Shown here in pieces: positions 32,601 to 41,498 of a stretch of 64,000 bases of DNA; position 1 is the first letter of the stretch; each line of letters opens with the position of its first letter. The stretch is from Pararhizobium mangrovi (lineage in GTDB: Bacteria; Pseudomonadota; Alphaproteobacteria; Rhizobiales; Rhizobiaceae): contig NZ_VHLH01000014.1 of assembly GCF_006516965.1 (NCBI RefSeq), positions 1-64,000 of the forward strand, read 5' to 3'. The position numbers were made by a program, and so were the translations under genes. A model generated the notes under the pieces. That model made no database searches and had not been told where the DNA came from. It saw nothing but the letters and a program-made list of their open reading frames with translations.

Positions 32601-33602
32601 ATGGCCCGTTCCACCTTCACCTGTCTCGACGGCCATACCTGCGGCAATCCGGTGCGCCTTGTTGCCGGCGGCGGACCGCATCTCACCGGCGACACGATGC
32701 TCGAACGGCGCGCGCACTTCCTTGCCGAATACGACTGGATCCGCACCGGCCTGATGTTCGAGCCGCGCGGCCACGACATGATGTCCGGATCGATCCTCTA
32801 CCCGCCGACGCGCGACGATTGCGATGTCGCCGTTCTCTTCATCGAGACGTCCGGCTGCCTCTTCATGTGCGGCCACGGGACGATCGGCACGGTGACAATG
32901 GGCCTCGAAAACGGCCTGATCCGACCGAAGACACCCGGCGTCGTCAGGCTCGACACGCCGGCCGGCCTCGTCACCGCGACCTACCGGCAGGAAGGCGAGC
33001 ACGTCACCGACGTGCGCATTACCAACGTGCCGTCCTTCCTCTACCGCCGCGGCCTGGAGGTCGCGATCGACGAACTCGGCACGCTCGTCGTCGACGTCGC
33101 CTATGGCGGCAATTTCTACGCGATCGTCGATCCGCAGGACGCCTTCGGGGACATCGCCGACGTCGATGCCGGCGATCTCGTGCGCTGGAGCCCGAAGCTG
33201 CGGACGGCCCTCAACGAGGCCTACAGCTTCGCCCATCCGGAAAACGCCGGCATCGACCGGGTTACGCATATCCTGTGGACGGGCCGGCCGACCGTGCCCG
33301 GCGCCACAGCGCGCAACGCCGTCTTCTACGGCAAGCGCGCGATCGACCGCTCGCCCTGCGGCACCGGAACCTCCGCGCGCATGGCGCAATGGGCAGCCGA
33401 CGGCCGGCTTTCGCCCGGCGACGCCTTCGTCCACGAAAGCATCATCGGCTCGCTCTTCGAAGGACGGGTGGAAGAAGCAACGAAGGTCGGCGATCTCGAC
33501 GCCATCGTCCCGTCGATCGGCGGCTGGGCATGCCAGACCGGCATCAACACCATCTTCATCGACGACCGCGACCCCTACGCCCACGGCTTCTCGCTGACCT
33601 GA
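32601..33602 (+). CDS. 4-hydroxyproline 2-epimerase (proline racemase family)
   Basis: A 333-residue enzyme that would convert trans-4-hydroxy-L-proline to cis-4-hydroxy-D-proline, the first step of the pathway. Both catalytic cysteines of the epimerase class are present: Cys90 in MCGHGTIG and Cys253 in DRSPCGTGTSAR. Family dehydratases carry Thr at the second site, so this is a racemase/epimerase. In Sinorhizobium the gene is called hypRE. The ATG at 32601 is 4 bp after hypO. It converges with the FadR-type regulator 43 bp away. Confidence 0.92.
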   Translation: MARSTFTCLDGHTCGNPVRLVAGGGPHLTGDTMLERRAHFLAEYDWIRTGLMFEPRGHDMMSGSILYPPTRDDCDVAVLFIETSGCLFMCGHGTIGTVTMGLENGLIRPKTPGVVRLDTPAGLVTATYRQEGEHVTDVRITNVPSFLYRRGLEVAIDELGTLVVDVAYGGNFYAIVDPQDAFGDIADVDAGDLVRWSPKLRTALNEAYSFAHPENAGIDRVTHILWTGRPTVPGATARNAVFYGKRAIDRSPCGTGTSARMAQWAADGRLSPGDAFVHESIIGSLFEGRVEEATKVGDLDAIVPSIGGWACQTGINTIFIDDRDPYAHGFSLT

Positions 33603-33645
33603 CCTTCAAGCGCGTCTTCGGCGCGTCGGTCGTCTCGCGGAACGT

Positions 33646-34464
33646 TCAGTCCGCGGCGCGAACGCCGGAGCCCGAGGATCGCGAATGCAGTCGGATCTCG
33701 ATCGTCCCGTCCAGTGGTTCGATCTCGCTGGCGATGCGCGACGATCCCTGGTCGATCACCGCCATCATCGCGTCGGCCGCGCCCTGGGGATCGGCAGCGG
33801 CGATGGCCTCGGCGATCGCAAGGTGCTGCGCATGGGTCTCGTCCAGCTCCGCAAGGCTGTCCGTCGGCGCGCTCAGGCGAAAGGCGACGGCAAGCGCCGC
33901 GCCGATCACGGCACCGATCGAGCGCATCATCGGGTTGCCGGAAGCCTCGATGACGGCGAGATGAAAGTCGAGATCGACATCGGTGAACCGCTGCCGGTCA
34001 ACACCGGCGTCCCGCAGCCGATTGGCAAGATCGCGCAGCTTGTCGACCTGCGCATCGCTCCTGCGCATCGCCGCGAGCGCGGCCGCGGCCGGTTCGATCG
34101 ACTGGCGCATCTCGAACAGGCCGGCGATGAAAAGGTCATCGACGCCGATTTCGAGTTGCCAGGCGAGCAAATCCTCGTCGAGCAGGTTCCATTCGTTCTG
34201 CGCGCGGACCCAGTAGCCGACGCGCGTTCGGGCGGCGACCATGCCCTTCGCCTGGAGCGTCTTCAGCGCCTCGCGCAACGCCGTGTTCGAAACGGCGAAG
34301 CGACGCAGCAGAACGTCCTTGTTCGGCAGCGTGCTTCCGACTGGGAACTCCCCGGCGACGATGGCGATACCGATGCCGTGCAGAACCCTTTGAAAGGCGC
34401 CCCGCGACGGACGCCCGGAGGGGCCGGACGGCACGGCGGATGGTACGATCGATTCCTGCTTCAC
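33646..34464 (-). CDS. FadR/GntR family transcriptional regulator (FCD domain)
   Basis: About 272 residues. The N-terminal winged helix-turn-helix spans about residues 20-85 (FAVSNTALREALKTLQAKGMV), and the C-terminal FCD ligand-binding domain has its metal-binding-type Asp and His residues (DLDFHLAVIEASGN). It faces the hydroxyproline genes tail to tail, and rhizobial hydroxyproline clusters are controlled by such a regulator, so control of this locus is likely. Alternatively it controls the neighbouring ABC importer. The start is uncertain: GTG at 34464 with a purine-rich upstream region, or ATG at 34557. Confidence 0.85.
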   Translation of the reverse strand: MKQESIVPSAVPSGPSGRPSRGAFQRVLHGIGIAIVAGEFPVGSTLPNKDVLLRRFAVSNTALREALKTLQAKGMVAARTRVGYWVRAQNEWNLLDEDLLAWQLEIGVDDLFIAGLFEMRQSIEPAAAALAAMRRSDAQVDKLRDLANRLRDAGVDRQRFTDVDLDFHLAVIEASGNPMMRSIGAVIGAALAVAFRLSAPTDSLAELDETHAQHLAIAEAIAAADPQGAADAMMAVIDQGSSRIASEIEPLDGTIEIRLHSRSSGSGVRAAD

Positions 34465-34635
34465 CGAACGGCGGCCTCTCTTCCCCGACAAGGCGCGATG
34501 ACGGCCCTGGACGCGTCGGCGCTTAACGCAGCTTCGCCACCCATGGAAGGCGCACAACGCCGGCGGTAACGCGATCGTTTCCGTTTGCCGATCTTTTCGG
34601 ACCGGACGGCGAACCGGGCGAACGGCCGCATGCGA

Positions 34636-35628
34636 TCAGGCCTTCGCCGTCTCCGCTCCGCGGCGCGCCAGTTCGGCCGTCCTTCGGCGTTCCCGGAACC
34701 GGCCGAGCTGCTGGTCGAGAATGACGCCGATGAGGATCACGCCGCCCATGACCGCGTAGTTCAGCGACGAGGGAATGCCGAGCAGGTTCACGAGGTTCTG
34801 CAGTTCCTGCAACAGGACGACGCCGAGGATGACGCCGATCAGCGACCCTTCGCCGCCGAACAGCGAGCACCCGCCGAGAACGGCGGCGGCGATCGCGTAG
34901 AGTTCGTAGAAATTGCCCTGCGAGGACGGCGAGATCGAGCGGGTATACATGGCGAAGTAGATCGCCGAGATCGCCGTCAGAACCTGGCAGATGATGTAGG
35001 CGGTGATGATGACGCGGTGCGTCTTGATGCCGGAAAACCGGGCCGCTTCCTCGTTCTTGCCGACCGCGTAGAGATGCCGGCCGAAGACGGACCGGTTCAG
35101 CACGAACCACATGACGACCGCGACGATGACGAGCGCGATGAAGGAGGCGGGAACGCCGTAGAGCTTGCCGGTCGTCAACCAGTCGAGCCCCGGGAATTCC
35201 TGGCCGAAGCCGAAACCGGCCGTCGCGTCCTGCGTATAGAAACGCGCGATGCCGCGATAGAAGAGAAGGCCGCAAAGCGTCACGATGAAGGGTTGCAGCC
35301 TCAGCTTGGTGACGAGCAGGCCGTGGGCAAGCCCGACCACGGCGCCGAGCGCCAGCATCAGCACGACGGCGAGCGGCCACGGAACACCCTCGGTCGCGAT
35401 GAAATCGACGAAGAGGACGCCGACGAGCCCGATCATCGAGCCGACCGACAGTTCGATGCCGCTGGTGATGATGACGAAGGCCTGGCCGATCGCCGAAAGG
35501 CCGAACATGCCGACGAGGTTCGACGTGTTGGCGATGTTGTTCGGCAACAGGAAGCGCGGATTGAGGATGGCGACGATCGCGCCGACCACCAGGATGAGAA
35601 CGAGAAGGCCGATATCTTTTTTGGTCAT
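34636..35628 (-). CDS. Sugar ABC transporter permease (RbsC-type)
   Basis: A 330-residue inner-membrane permease with eight to ten hydrophobic segments and the family signature around residues 240-265 (AAAVLGGCSLFGGEGSLIG). It forms the channel of a CUT2-type importer, the class that takes up ribose, xylose, inositol or erythritol. Its ATG overlaps the stop codon of the ATPase gene in ATGA. It is last in a binding protein-ATPase-permease operon read leftward. The substrate is not evident from sequence. Confidence 0.9.
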   Translation of the reverse strand: MTKKDIGLLVLILVVGAIVAILNPRFLLPNNIANTSNLVGMFGLSAIGQAFVIITSGIELSVGSMIGLVGVLFVDFIATEGVPWPLAVVLMLALGAVVGLAHGLLVTKLRLQPFIVTLCGLLFYRGIARFYTQDATAGFGFGQEFPGLDWLTTGKLYGVPASFIALVIVAVVMWFVLNRSVFGRHLYAVGKNEEAARFSGIKTHRVIITAYIICQVLTAISAIYFAMYTRSISPSSQGNFYELYAIAAAVLGGCSLFGGEGSLIGVILGVVLLQELQNLVNLLGIPSSLNYAVMGGVILIGVILDQQLGRFRERRRTAELARRGAETAKA

Positions 35629-37181
35629 GCGGCGCCTGCCAGGTTTGCGGTCTTTCCGACGGCGAGGAGCAGGATGTTCTCCTCGCTGAACTCGTGGTGA
35701 TCGAGGAAGCCGGAAATGGCGCCTTCGTGCATGACGGCGATCCGGTCGGACACGCCGATCACTTCCTCCATGTCGCTGGAGATCATCAGCACGGCGACGC
35801 CGGAATCGGCGAGCTTTCGCATCAGCCGGTAGATTTCCGCCTTGGCGCCGACGTCGATCCCGCGCGTCGGCTCGTCCATGATGATGACGCGCGGCTTCAT
35901 CGCCAGCCATTTGGCGAGCACGACCTTCTGCTGGTTGCCGCCCGAAAGCGTGCTCGTCAGCGTCGAGACGGTCGGCGTCCGGATGCCCAGATTCTTGCGC
36001 TGGGTTTCGGCCGCCTCCGTCTCGCTTCGCTGCGAGACGAAGAAGCGCTTCGCATGCGATTTCAGATCGGGCAGCGAGATGTTCTGGTGGATCGGCAGGC
36101 CGAGCAGGATGCCGGCACCCTTGCGGTCCTCCGGCACGAGGAAGATGCCGCGCGACACCGCGTCGGAAGCGTCGCGAAGCCTGATCGGCTCGCCGGCGAT
36201 CGAGACCGTTCCGCCGAGCATCGGGTCGATGCCGAAGAGGACCCGGGCAAGCTCCGTCCGGCCCGCACCGACGAGCCCGGCGAGGCCGAGGATCTCGCCC
36301 TTGCGCAGGTCGAGGCTGACGGGGCGCAGCGGATAGGCCTCGGTCTGCACGGACTTCGCCGAAAGCACGACGTCGCCCGGCGCCGCTTGCGGATCGCCAG
36401 AGTTCCACGCCTTGATGTCGCGACCGATCATCAGCTTGACCATGCGGTCGTGCGAGATCTCGTCGCGTTCAAGCGTACCGGCGAGTTCCCCGTCGCGAAG
36501 TGCGACGACCCGGTCGGCCGCGCGCTCGATCTCGTGCAGGCGGTGGGAGATGAAGATGACGGCGATGCCGGCCGCCTTGAGGCCGGCAATGACTTCCAGC
36601 AGCCGGTCGGTCTCGGCGAGCGGCAGGCTGGAGGTCGGCTCGTCGAGAATGACGAGGCGCGCGTCGACCGACAGCGCCTTGGCGACTTCGACCATCTGCT
36701 GTTGCGCGAGCGAGAGGCTCGAGACCGGCGTATCCGGCGTAAAGTTCGCGCCGAGGCGCTCGAGAAGCGGCGCGACTTCGGAATGGAGCCGGCTCCGGTC
36801 GACGAAGCGCATCCAGCCGTTTCGCAGGGGCTCCCGGCCGATATAGACGTTTCCCGCCACGTCGAGATTGTCGAAGAGGTTCAGTTCCTGGTGCACGAAG
36901 GCGATGCCCGCCGCCATGCTCTCGCCGACGGTAAGCGCGTCATGCGCCTTGCCGTCGATCGTGATCGTTCCGCCGTCGGGTGCGATGACGCCGCCGAGGA
37001 TCTTCATCAGCGTCGACTTGCCGGCGCCGTTCTCGCCGACGAGGCCGATGACCTCGCCGCGCGCGACCTGCATCGAAAAGCCGTTCAGCGCGCGAACGCC
37101 GGTATAACTCTTCTTGACGCCGGAAAGCACCAGGAACGGCGCCGACGCATCGGCATCGGAAGGGTCGGGCTTGCTCTTCAT
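35625..37181 (-). CDS. Sugar ABC transporter ATP-binding protein (RbsA-type, two nucleotide-binding domains)
   Basis: A 518-residue ATPase with tandem nucleotide-binding domains, typical of CUT2 importers. The first has GENGAGKST near residue 42 and an LSLAQQQMVEVAKAL signature. The second has the degenerate Walker A GLVGAGRTEL usual for RbsA and a good signature TLSGGNQQKVVLAKWL. Three consecutive ATGs occur (37187, 37184, 37181); AGGG just upstream favours the third by spacing. It lies between the binding-protein gene (136 bp upstream) and the permease gene (4-base overlap). Confidence 0.92.
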   Translation of the reverse strand: MKSKPDPSDADASAPFLVLSGVKKSYTGVRALNGFSMQVARGEVIGLVGENGAGKSTLMKILGGVIAPDGGTITIDGKAHDALTVGESMAAGIAFVHQELNLFDNLDVAGNVYIGREPLRNGWMRFVDRSRLHSEVAPLLERLGANFTPDTPVSSLSLAQQQMVEVAKALSVDARLVILDEPTSSLPLAETDRLLEVIAGLKAAGIAVIFISHRLHEIERAADRVVALRDGELAGTLERDEISHDRMVKLMIGRDIKAWNSGDPQAAPGDVVLSAKSVQTEAYPLRPVSLDLRKGEILGLAGLVGAGRTELARVLFGIDPMLGGTVSIAGEPIRLRDASDAVSRGIFLVPEDRKGAGILLGLPIHQNISLPDLKSHAKRFFVSQRSETEAAETQRKNLGIRTPTVSTLTSTLSGGNQQKVVLAKWLAMKPRVIIMDEPTRGIDVGAKAEIYRLMRKLADSGVAVLMISSDMEEVIGVSDRIAVMHEGAISGFLDHHEFSEENILLLAVGKTANLAGAA

Positions 37182-37317
37182 CATCATCCCTTGCGGACGG
37201 GCACTCGCCCGTCGATGCGACGGCGAAGACGCGGATCGGCCGGACCGATCCGCCTTCGGCAAGTCGTGGCCCCGTCCTTCCTTGCGGGAAGAGACGGGAC
37301 CGACGGAGCGAGCCGTG

Positions 37318-38283
37318 CTAGTTCTGCATCTTCTTCATGTCGGCAACGTAGCTGTCGACATTGTCCTTGGTGATGATCTTGGTCGGGATGATGATCTGCT
37401 GGTTGTCCGGCACCGCAGACTTGTCGCCGTTGACGTATTGCGCCATCAGCTTCATGCCCTTGTAGGCCCACTGATAGGGCTGCTGCACGACCGTGCCGGC
37501 GATCGTGCCTTCCTTGATGCCGCCAAGGGTGACAGGATCGGCATCGGTGCCGAGGATCTTCACCTTGCCGAGCATGCCGGCATCCTTCACCGCCGCGTAG
37601 ATTTCCGGGATGTTGTAGGAATAGAAGCCGACGAAGCAGTTGATGCTCGGATCGGCGGCCAGCACGTCGGCGACGTTGCTCTTCGCCCGCGTCTGGTCCA
37701 TGCCGTCGCTTCGCGTATCGACGAGCGTGATCTTGCTCCCCTTGATACCATCGACGAAGCCCTGCTTGCGCTCGGTGAAGTTCGCGGCGTCGAGCAGGCC
37801 GACGAAGCCCATGCACTTGCCGCCGTCGGGCATCGCCTTCTTGGCGATCTCGGCGACCTGCTTGCCGGCGAGCACGTTCGACGAGCCGATATAGGCGATG
37901 CGCTTGCTCTTCGGCGCGTCCGAGTCGGTCGTGAACAGATCGGTCTGGCCGGCGACCTTGTCGAGAACGTTGGTCGCCTTCGGATCGACGGCCGAGACCA
38001 TGATCGCCTTCACGCCCGCCGCGGCCAGATTGTCCATCAGCGTCTGCTGCGCGGCGACGGTCGCCTGGTCGGGATATTCGAGTTCCAGCTTGAAGTTCGG
38101 CAGTTCCTTCTGCGCCGCGTCGATGCCGGCGCCGGCCGCCTTCCAGAAGTCCGAGGCGCCGTTCGTCACGAAGGCGAGCGTCGGCTTGTCGGCGGCATTC
38201 GCCGGTGCGATCGCCGCCGTGCCGAGAACCAGCCCGGCCGTCAGAACGGCGGAGATGCCCGCCGCGTGCGTAAGAAGTTTCAT
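37318..38283 (-). CDS. Sugar ABC transporter substrate-binding protein (RbsB-type)
   Basis: A 321-residue periplasmic protein with a signal peptide (cleavage near APANAAD, residue 31) and a type-1 periplasmic-binding fold. AGGGAGG lies 6 bases before the ATG at 38283, a very strong ribosome-binding site that fits high expression. It is the first gene of the importer operon. The ligand could be a pentose or polyol, but the hydroxyproline genes next door leave open that the system carries a related metabolite. Confidence 0.9.
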   Translation of the reverse strand: MKLLTHAAGISAVLTAGLVLGTAAIAPANAADKPTLAFVTNGASDFWKAAGAGIDAAQKELPNFKLELEYPDQATVAAQQTLMDNLAAAGVKAIMVSAVDPKATNVLDKVAGQTDLFTTDSDAPKSKRIAYIGSSNVLAGKQVAEIAKKAMPDGGKCMGFVGLLDAANFTERKQGFVDGIKGSKITLVDTRSDGMDQTRAKSNVADVLAADPSINCFVGFYSYNIPEIYAAVKDAGMLGKVKILGTDADPVTLGGIKEGTIAGTVVQQPYQWAYKGMKLMAQYVNGDKSAVPDNQQIIIPTKIITKDNVDSYVADMKKMQN

Positions 38284-38479
38284 GCTGTTTCCTCCCTTTC
38301 GAACCGGGCCGATCCCGGTCGATATGATCGTCGCGAAAGAAATCGTCTCCGTCGTCCAGGCCTGAACTTCCCCGCCGATCGACCGGCGCATTTTCCGACC
38401 GGGGCCGGATGCATGCTGCCGTTCCTGAAAGCCGGGGATCCTCCACCAAGCCGTTGTTCACGATCCCTTTCAAAAAATC

Positions 38480-38509
38480 ATATTAATTACCTTTTCAAAC
38501 CGTGGTCAA
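38480..38509 (-). promoter_or_regulatory. Probable sigma-70 promoter of the sugar ABC operon
   Basis: Read on the minus strand, TTGACC (38504-38509) and TAATAT (38480-38485) are separated by 18 bases in a locally AT-rich region. Transcription would start near 38473, leaving a leader of about 190 bases before the binding-protein gene. This is a pattern match only. Confidence 0.45.
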
Positions 38510-38747
38510 GAACGGATGGCCTTTCGGCCTTTCGTTCTCGACTACGGTTCCCGTCCCTCCTTCGGACGGCGCCGGACTCGGGAAATGTCCGGTTTTCCGG
38601 CAATGTATAAGGGCTTTCGCACGGGTTCTGGGTTCGCGCGCCATGGCTCGTGGTCGAACGGCGAACGCTTGCGAAACCGGACCAAAACACCTCCGCAAAG
38701 CACTATGCGGTGTCAAAACGTCGCGGTGTGCGATCCATCATGCGCCC

Positions 38748-38778
38748 GGTGCGGAACGAACCGACGACGTTCCGCACC
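38748..38778 (-). terminator. Terminator-like hairpin after ggt
   Basis: A perfect 11-bp stem (GGTGCGGAACG with CGTTCCGCACC) encloses a 9-base loop, 19 bp past the ggt stop codon. There is no T run after it, so it may stabilise the mRNA end or work with Rho. Confidence 0.55.
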
Positions 38779-38797
38779 AGGCAAAACCACCGCTGCG

Positions 38798-40582
38798 TCA
38801 ACGGCCGATGGCGTAGGCCTGCATCAGGCGCGGGGTCGCGGCTCCGCGCAGAAGGCCGCCCGCGTTCCGGCCGACGGCGGTCAGCCGGCCGACGGTCCAG
38901 GGTTCGGCTTCGCTGACGAGGTGTCCGCGCTTGCGCAATTCGGAAAGCGTCGTCTCGCCGATCGACGCCTCGATGGTGATGGCGCCCGGCTCGCGGCTGC
39001 GCGGATAGAACGAGGCGGGAAAATGCATGGTGTGGAAGAGCGGAGCGTCGATCGCCTGCTGGAGGTCCATACCGTGATGGAGGTGATGCAGGAAGAAGGG
39101 CAGTTGCCACTGGTCCTGCTGGTCGCCGCCCGGCGTGCCGAAGCCGAGCGCGCCCTTCTCCTCGTGGATGGCGATCGTGGGCGTCAGCGTCGTGCGCGGC
39201 CGCTTGCCGGGCGCCAGCGAACAGGGCAGACCTTCCGCAAGCCAGAACATCTGCGCGCGCGAATTCAGCGGAAAGCCGAGCCCCGGCACGACCGGCGAGG
39301 ATTGCAGCCAGCCACCGGACGGCGTGGTCGACACCATGTTGCCCTCGGCGTCGACGATGTCGATATGCACGGTATCGCCCCGCTTTTCCGAAAGGTGCGC
39401 CATCGTCGGCTCGTAGACCGCCCCGGTCGCGCTCGCATGATCGAGCATGGCGAGGGTACGTTGGACCTGCTCCTCATACCCCTCGACGATGCCCGGACGC
39501 AGGTCGAAGGAGGCTTCGCCGCCGATCAGGGCGCGCCGCGCTTCGGCATAGTCGTGCGAAAGCAGGCGTTCGAGCGGTACGTCCACGAAAGCCGGATCGC
39601 CGTAATAGGCCTCGCGGTCGGCGAAGGCGAGCTTTTCGGCTTCCACGACCGTGTGCACGAAATCGGCGCCGGCTGGATCCATCGCCGCAAGGTCGTAGCC
39701 TTCGAGAAGCTTCAGCGCCTGCAGGAGCACCGGCCCCTGCCCCCAGCTCTGCGTCTTCGAAACGCTCCATCCGTGATAGTCGACGCTCGCCGGCGTCTCG
39801 ACCGTCGGCTCCCAGCGGGCCATGTCCTCGCCGGTCAGAACGCCGCGATGGGCGGTACCGCTCGCGTCCATCGCCACGGTGTCGCGGACGAAGCGGTCGA
39901 TCTCCTCAGCGACGAAACCCTTGTAGAAGGCGTCCTTCGCCGCTTCGATCTGGCCTTCGCGCCCGCTCGCGGCCTCGCCTTCCTTCAAAAGCCGCGTCAG
40001 CGTCTTCGCAAGGACGGGGTTGGTCATGATGCCGTGGGCTTCCGGCGCGCGGCCGCCGGGCAGCCAGGTCTCGTGGGAGGTCGGCCATTCCCTCTCGAAG
40101 AATTCACCGAGCCCCTCGATCGTCGCCGCCACGCGCGGCAGGGCGGGGTGGCCCTTTTCGGCGTAGTGGATCGCCGGTTCCATGACGGCGCGAAGCGACA
40201 GGCGCCCGTAGTCGCGAAGCATCAGCATCCAGGCGCCGAATGCGCCTGGCACGACGGTGGCGAGCAGACCGTCGCCCGGGATCATGTCTAGGCCCTCGTT
40301 GCGGTAATGGGCGATCGTCGCACCGGCCGGCGCCGGACCCTGGCCGCAGATGACCTCGGTGCGCCCGCTGGCGGCGGACCGGATGATCGCCGGCATGTCG
40401 CCGGCCGGCCCGTTCAGATGCGGCTCGAGAATCTGGAGGACAAGGCCGGTCGCGACGGCGGCGTCGAAGGCGTTGCCTCCCTTTTCGAGGATGCTCATGC
40501 CGACGGCCGAGGCGATCCAGTGCGTCGAGGCGACGACGCCGAAGGTTCCCTTGATTTCCGGTCGGGTCGTGAAGGCCTGCAT
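38798..40582 (-). CDS. ggt: Gamma-glutamyltransferase family protein
   Basis: A 594-residue Ntn-hydrolase precursor. Family members self-cleave before a catalytic threonine, here expected in KRGDTVHIDIVDAEGN near residue 400. The small-subunit motif TTPSGGWLQSSPVVPG follows. They remove or transfer the gamma-glutamyl group of glutathione and related peptides; some relatives are cephalosporin acylases. No signal peptide is evident at ATG 40582, which has GAGGAG upstream, suggesting a cytoplasmic enzyme. It is the last gene of a regulator-peptide importer operon, fitting hydrolysis of imported gamma-glutamyl peptides. Confidence 0.9.
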   Translation of the reverse strand: MQAFTTRPEIKGTFGVVASTHWIASAVGMSILEKGGNAFDAAVATGLVLQILEPHLNGPAGDMPAIIRSAASGRTEVICGQGPAPAGATIAHYRNEGLDMIPGDGLLATVVPGAFGAWMLMLRDYGRLSLRAVMEPAIHYAEKGHPALPRVAATIEGLGEFFEREWPTSHETWLPGGRAPEAHGIMTNPVLAKTLTRLLKEGEAASGREGQIEAAKDAFYKGFVAEEIDRFVRDTVAMDASGTAHRGVLTGEDMARWEPTVETPASVDYHGWSVSKTQSWGQGPVLLQALKLLEGYDLAAMDPAGADFVHTVVEAEKLAFADREAYYGDPAFVDVPLERLLSHDYAEARRALIGGEASFDLRPGIVEGYEEQVQRTLAMLDHASATGAVYEPTMAHLSEKRGDTVHIDIVDAEGNMVSTTPSGGWLQSSPVVPGLGFPLNSRAQMFWLAEGLPCSLAPGKRPRTTLTPTIAIHEEKGALGFGTPGGDQQDQWQLPFFLHHLHHGMDLQQAIDAPLFHTMHFPASFYPRSREPGAITIEASIGETTLSELRKRGHLVSEAEPWTVGRLTAVGRNAGGLLRGAATPRLMQAYAIGR

Positions 40583-40619
40583 CGCGTTTTCTCCTCGCTG
40601 GCGTGTCTTTTTCGGTTTG

Positions 40620-41498
40620 TCAGATTTCGCGCGGATCGAGCGCGTCGCGCAGGCCGTCACCCAGAAGGTTGAAGCCGATGACGACGAGGAAGATCGCGAT
40701 GCCCGGCCAAAGCGCCATCCAGGGCGCCTGATCGAGAAAGTTCTTGGCCGTGTTCAGCATCGATCCCCAGCTCGGCGCGGGCGGCTGCTGGCCGAGGCCG
40801 AGGAAGGAAAGGCTGGCCTCGGCGATGATCGCGGTCGCGACCGTCAGCGTCGCCTGCACGAGAATGGGGGCGAAGACGTTCGGCAGGATGTAGCGCGCGA
40901 GAATGCGGCCGTGGCCGAGCCCGATCGCGCGTGCACCCTCGACATAGTCTTCGGTCTTAACCGCGAGCACCTGCCCGCGCGTCAGGCGCACGAAGACGGG
41001 CATGGCCGAAAGGCCGATCGCGATCATCGCGTTGGTGAGGCTCGGGCCGAGAAAGGCTGCGAGCGCGATCGCGAGGATGAGGAAGGGTGTCGAAAGCAAC
41101 GCGTCGACGATACGCGAGATGATCTGGTCCACCCATCCGCCGAAATAGCCCGCGACGAGGCCGAAGGGCACGCCGACCACGACGGCGATGAAGACGGAGA
41201 CGACGCCGGCCATCAGCGAGGCGCGCGCGCCCCAGACCATGCGCGACAGGAGATCGCGACCGAGATCGTCCGTGCCGAGCCAGTGGGCCGCCGAAGGCGC
41301 CTTGCGTATCGCGCCCCAATCGGTCGCCGCCGGTCCGTCGAGCGGCAGGATCGGCGCGAGGATCGCGACGGCGATGAAGAAGCAGACGAGGGCGAGCCCG
41401 AAGAGCGCGCTCGGATTGGCCAGCAGCTTGGTGAGGCTGCGGCTGCGCATCCGCAGCTTCCTTCCGCCCTTCGCAGGCTCGGCGGCGACCGCGCTCAC
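40620..41498 (-). CDS. Peptide ABC transporter permease (DppC-type)
   Basis: A 292-residue inner-membrane permease of the dipeptide/oligopeptide/nickel importer class, starting with GTG at 41498. The GTGA overlaps the stop of the DppB-type gene, so translation is coupled. The N-terminal OppC leader domain has one membrane segment, followed by five more. The cytoplasmic loop EGARAIGLGHGRILARYILPN is the EAA motif that docks on the ATPase. It precedes ggt by 37 bp. Confidence 0.9.
   Translation of the reverse strand: MSAVAAEPAKGGRKLRMRSRSLTKLLANPSALFGLALVCFFIAVAILAPILPLDGPAATDWGAIRKAPSAAHWLGTDDLGRDLLSRMVWGARASLMAGVVSVFIAVVVGVPFGLVAGYFGGWVDQIISRIVDALLSTPFLILAIALAAFLGPSLTNAMIAIGLSAMPVFVRLTRGQVLAVKTEDYVEGARAIGLGHGRILARYILPNVFAPILVQATLTVATAIIAEASLSFLGLGQQPPAPSWGSMLNTAKNFLDQAPWMALWPGIAIFLVVIGFNLLGDGLRDALDPREI

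Larger units (their letters stand above)
38284..38797. other. Intergenic region between ggt and the sugar ABC operon
   Basis: This 514-bp stretch is gene-free as far as I can see. It contains the probable promoter of the ABC operon (38480-38509), a hairpin at 38510-38537 (GAACG and GGCC arms) that could be an operator or attenuator, and the ggt terminator-like hairpin at 38748-38778. The part around 38465-38495 is clearly AT-richer than its surroundings. Confidence 0.5.

Noticed and set aside
35629-36408. A longer, 590-codon version of the RbsC-type permease
   Set aside because: The extra N-terminal part overlaps the ATPase gene in another frame; the permease start at 35628 has the conserved N-terminus and an ATGA overlap.
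38487-38716. Small minus-strand frames in the gap between ggt and the ABC operon
   Set aside because: No ribosome-binding site, no family resemblance, and they overlap the probable promoter.
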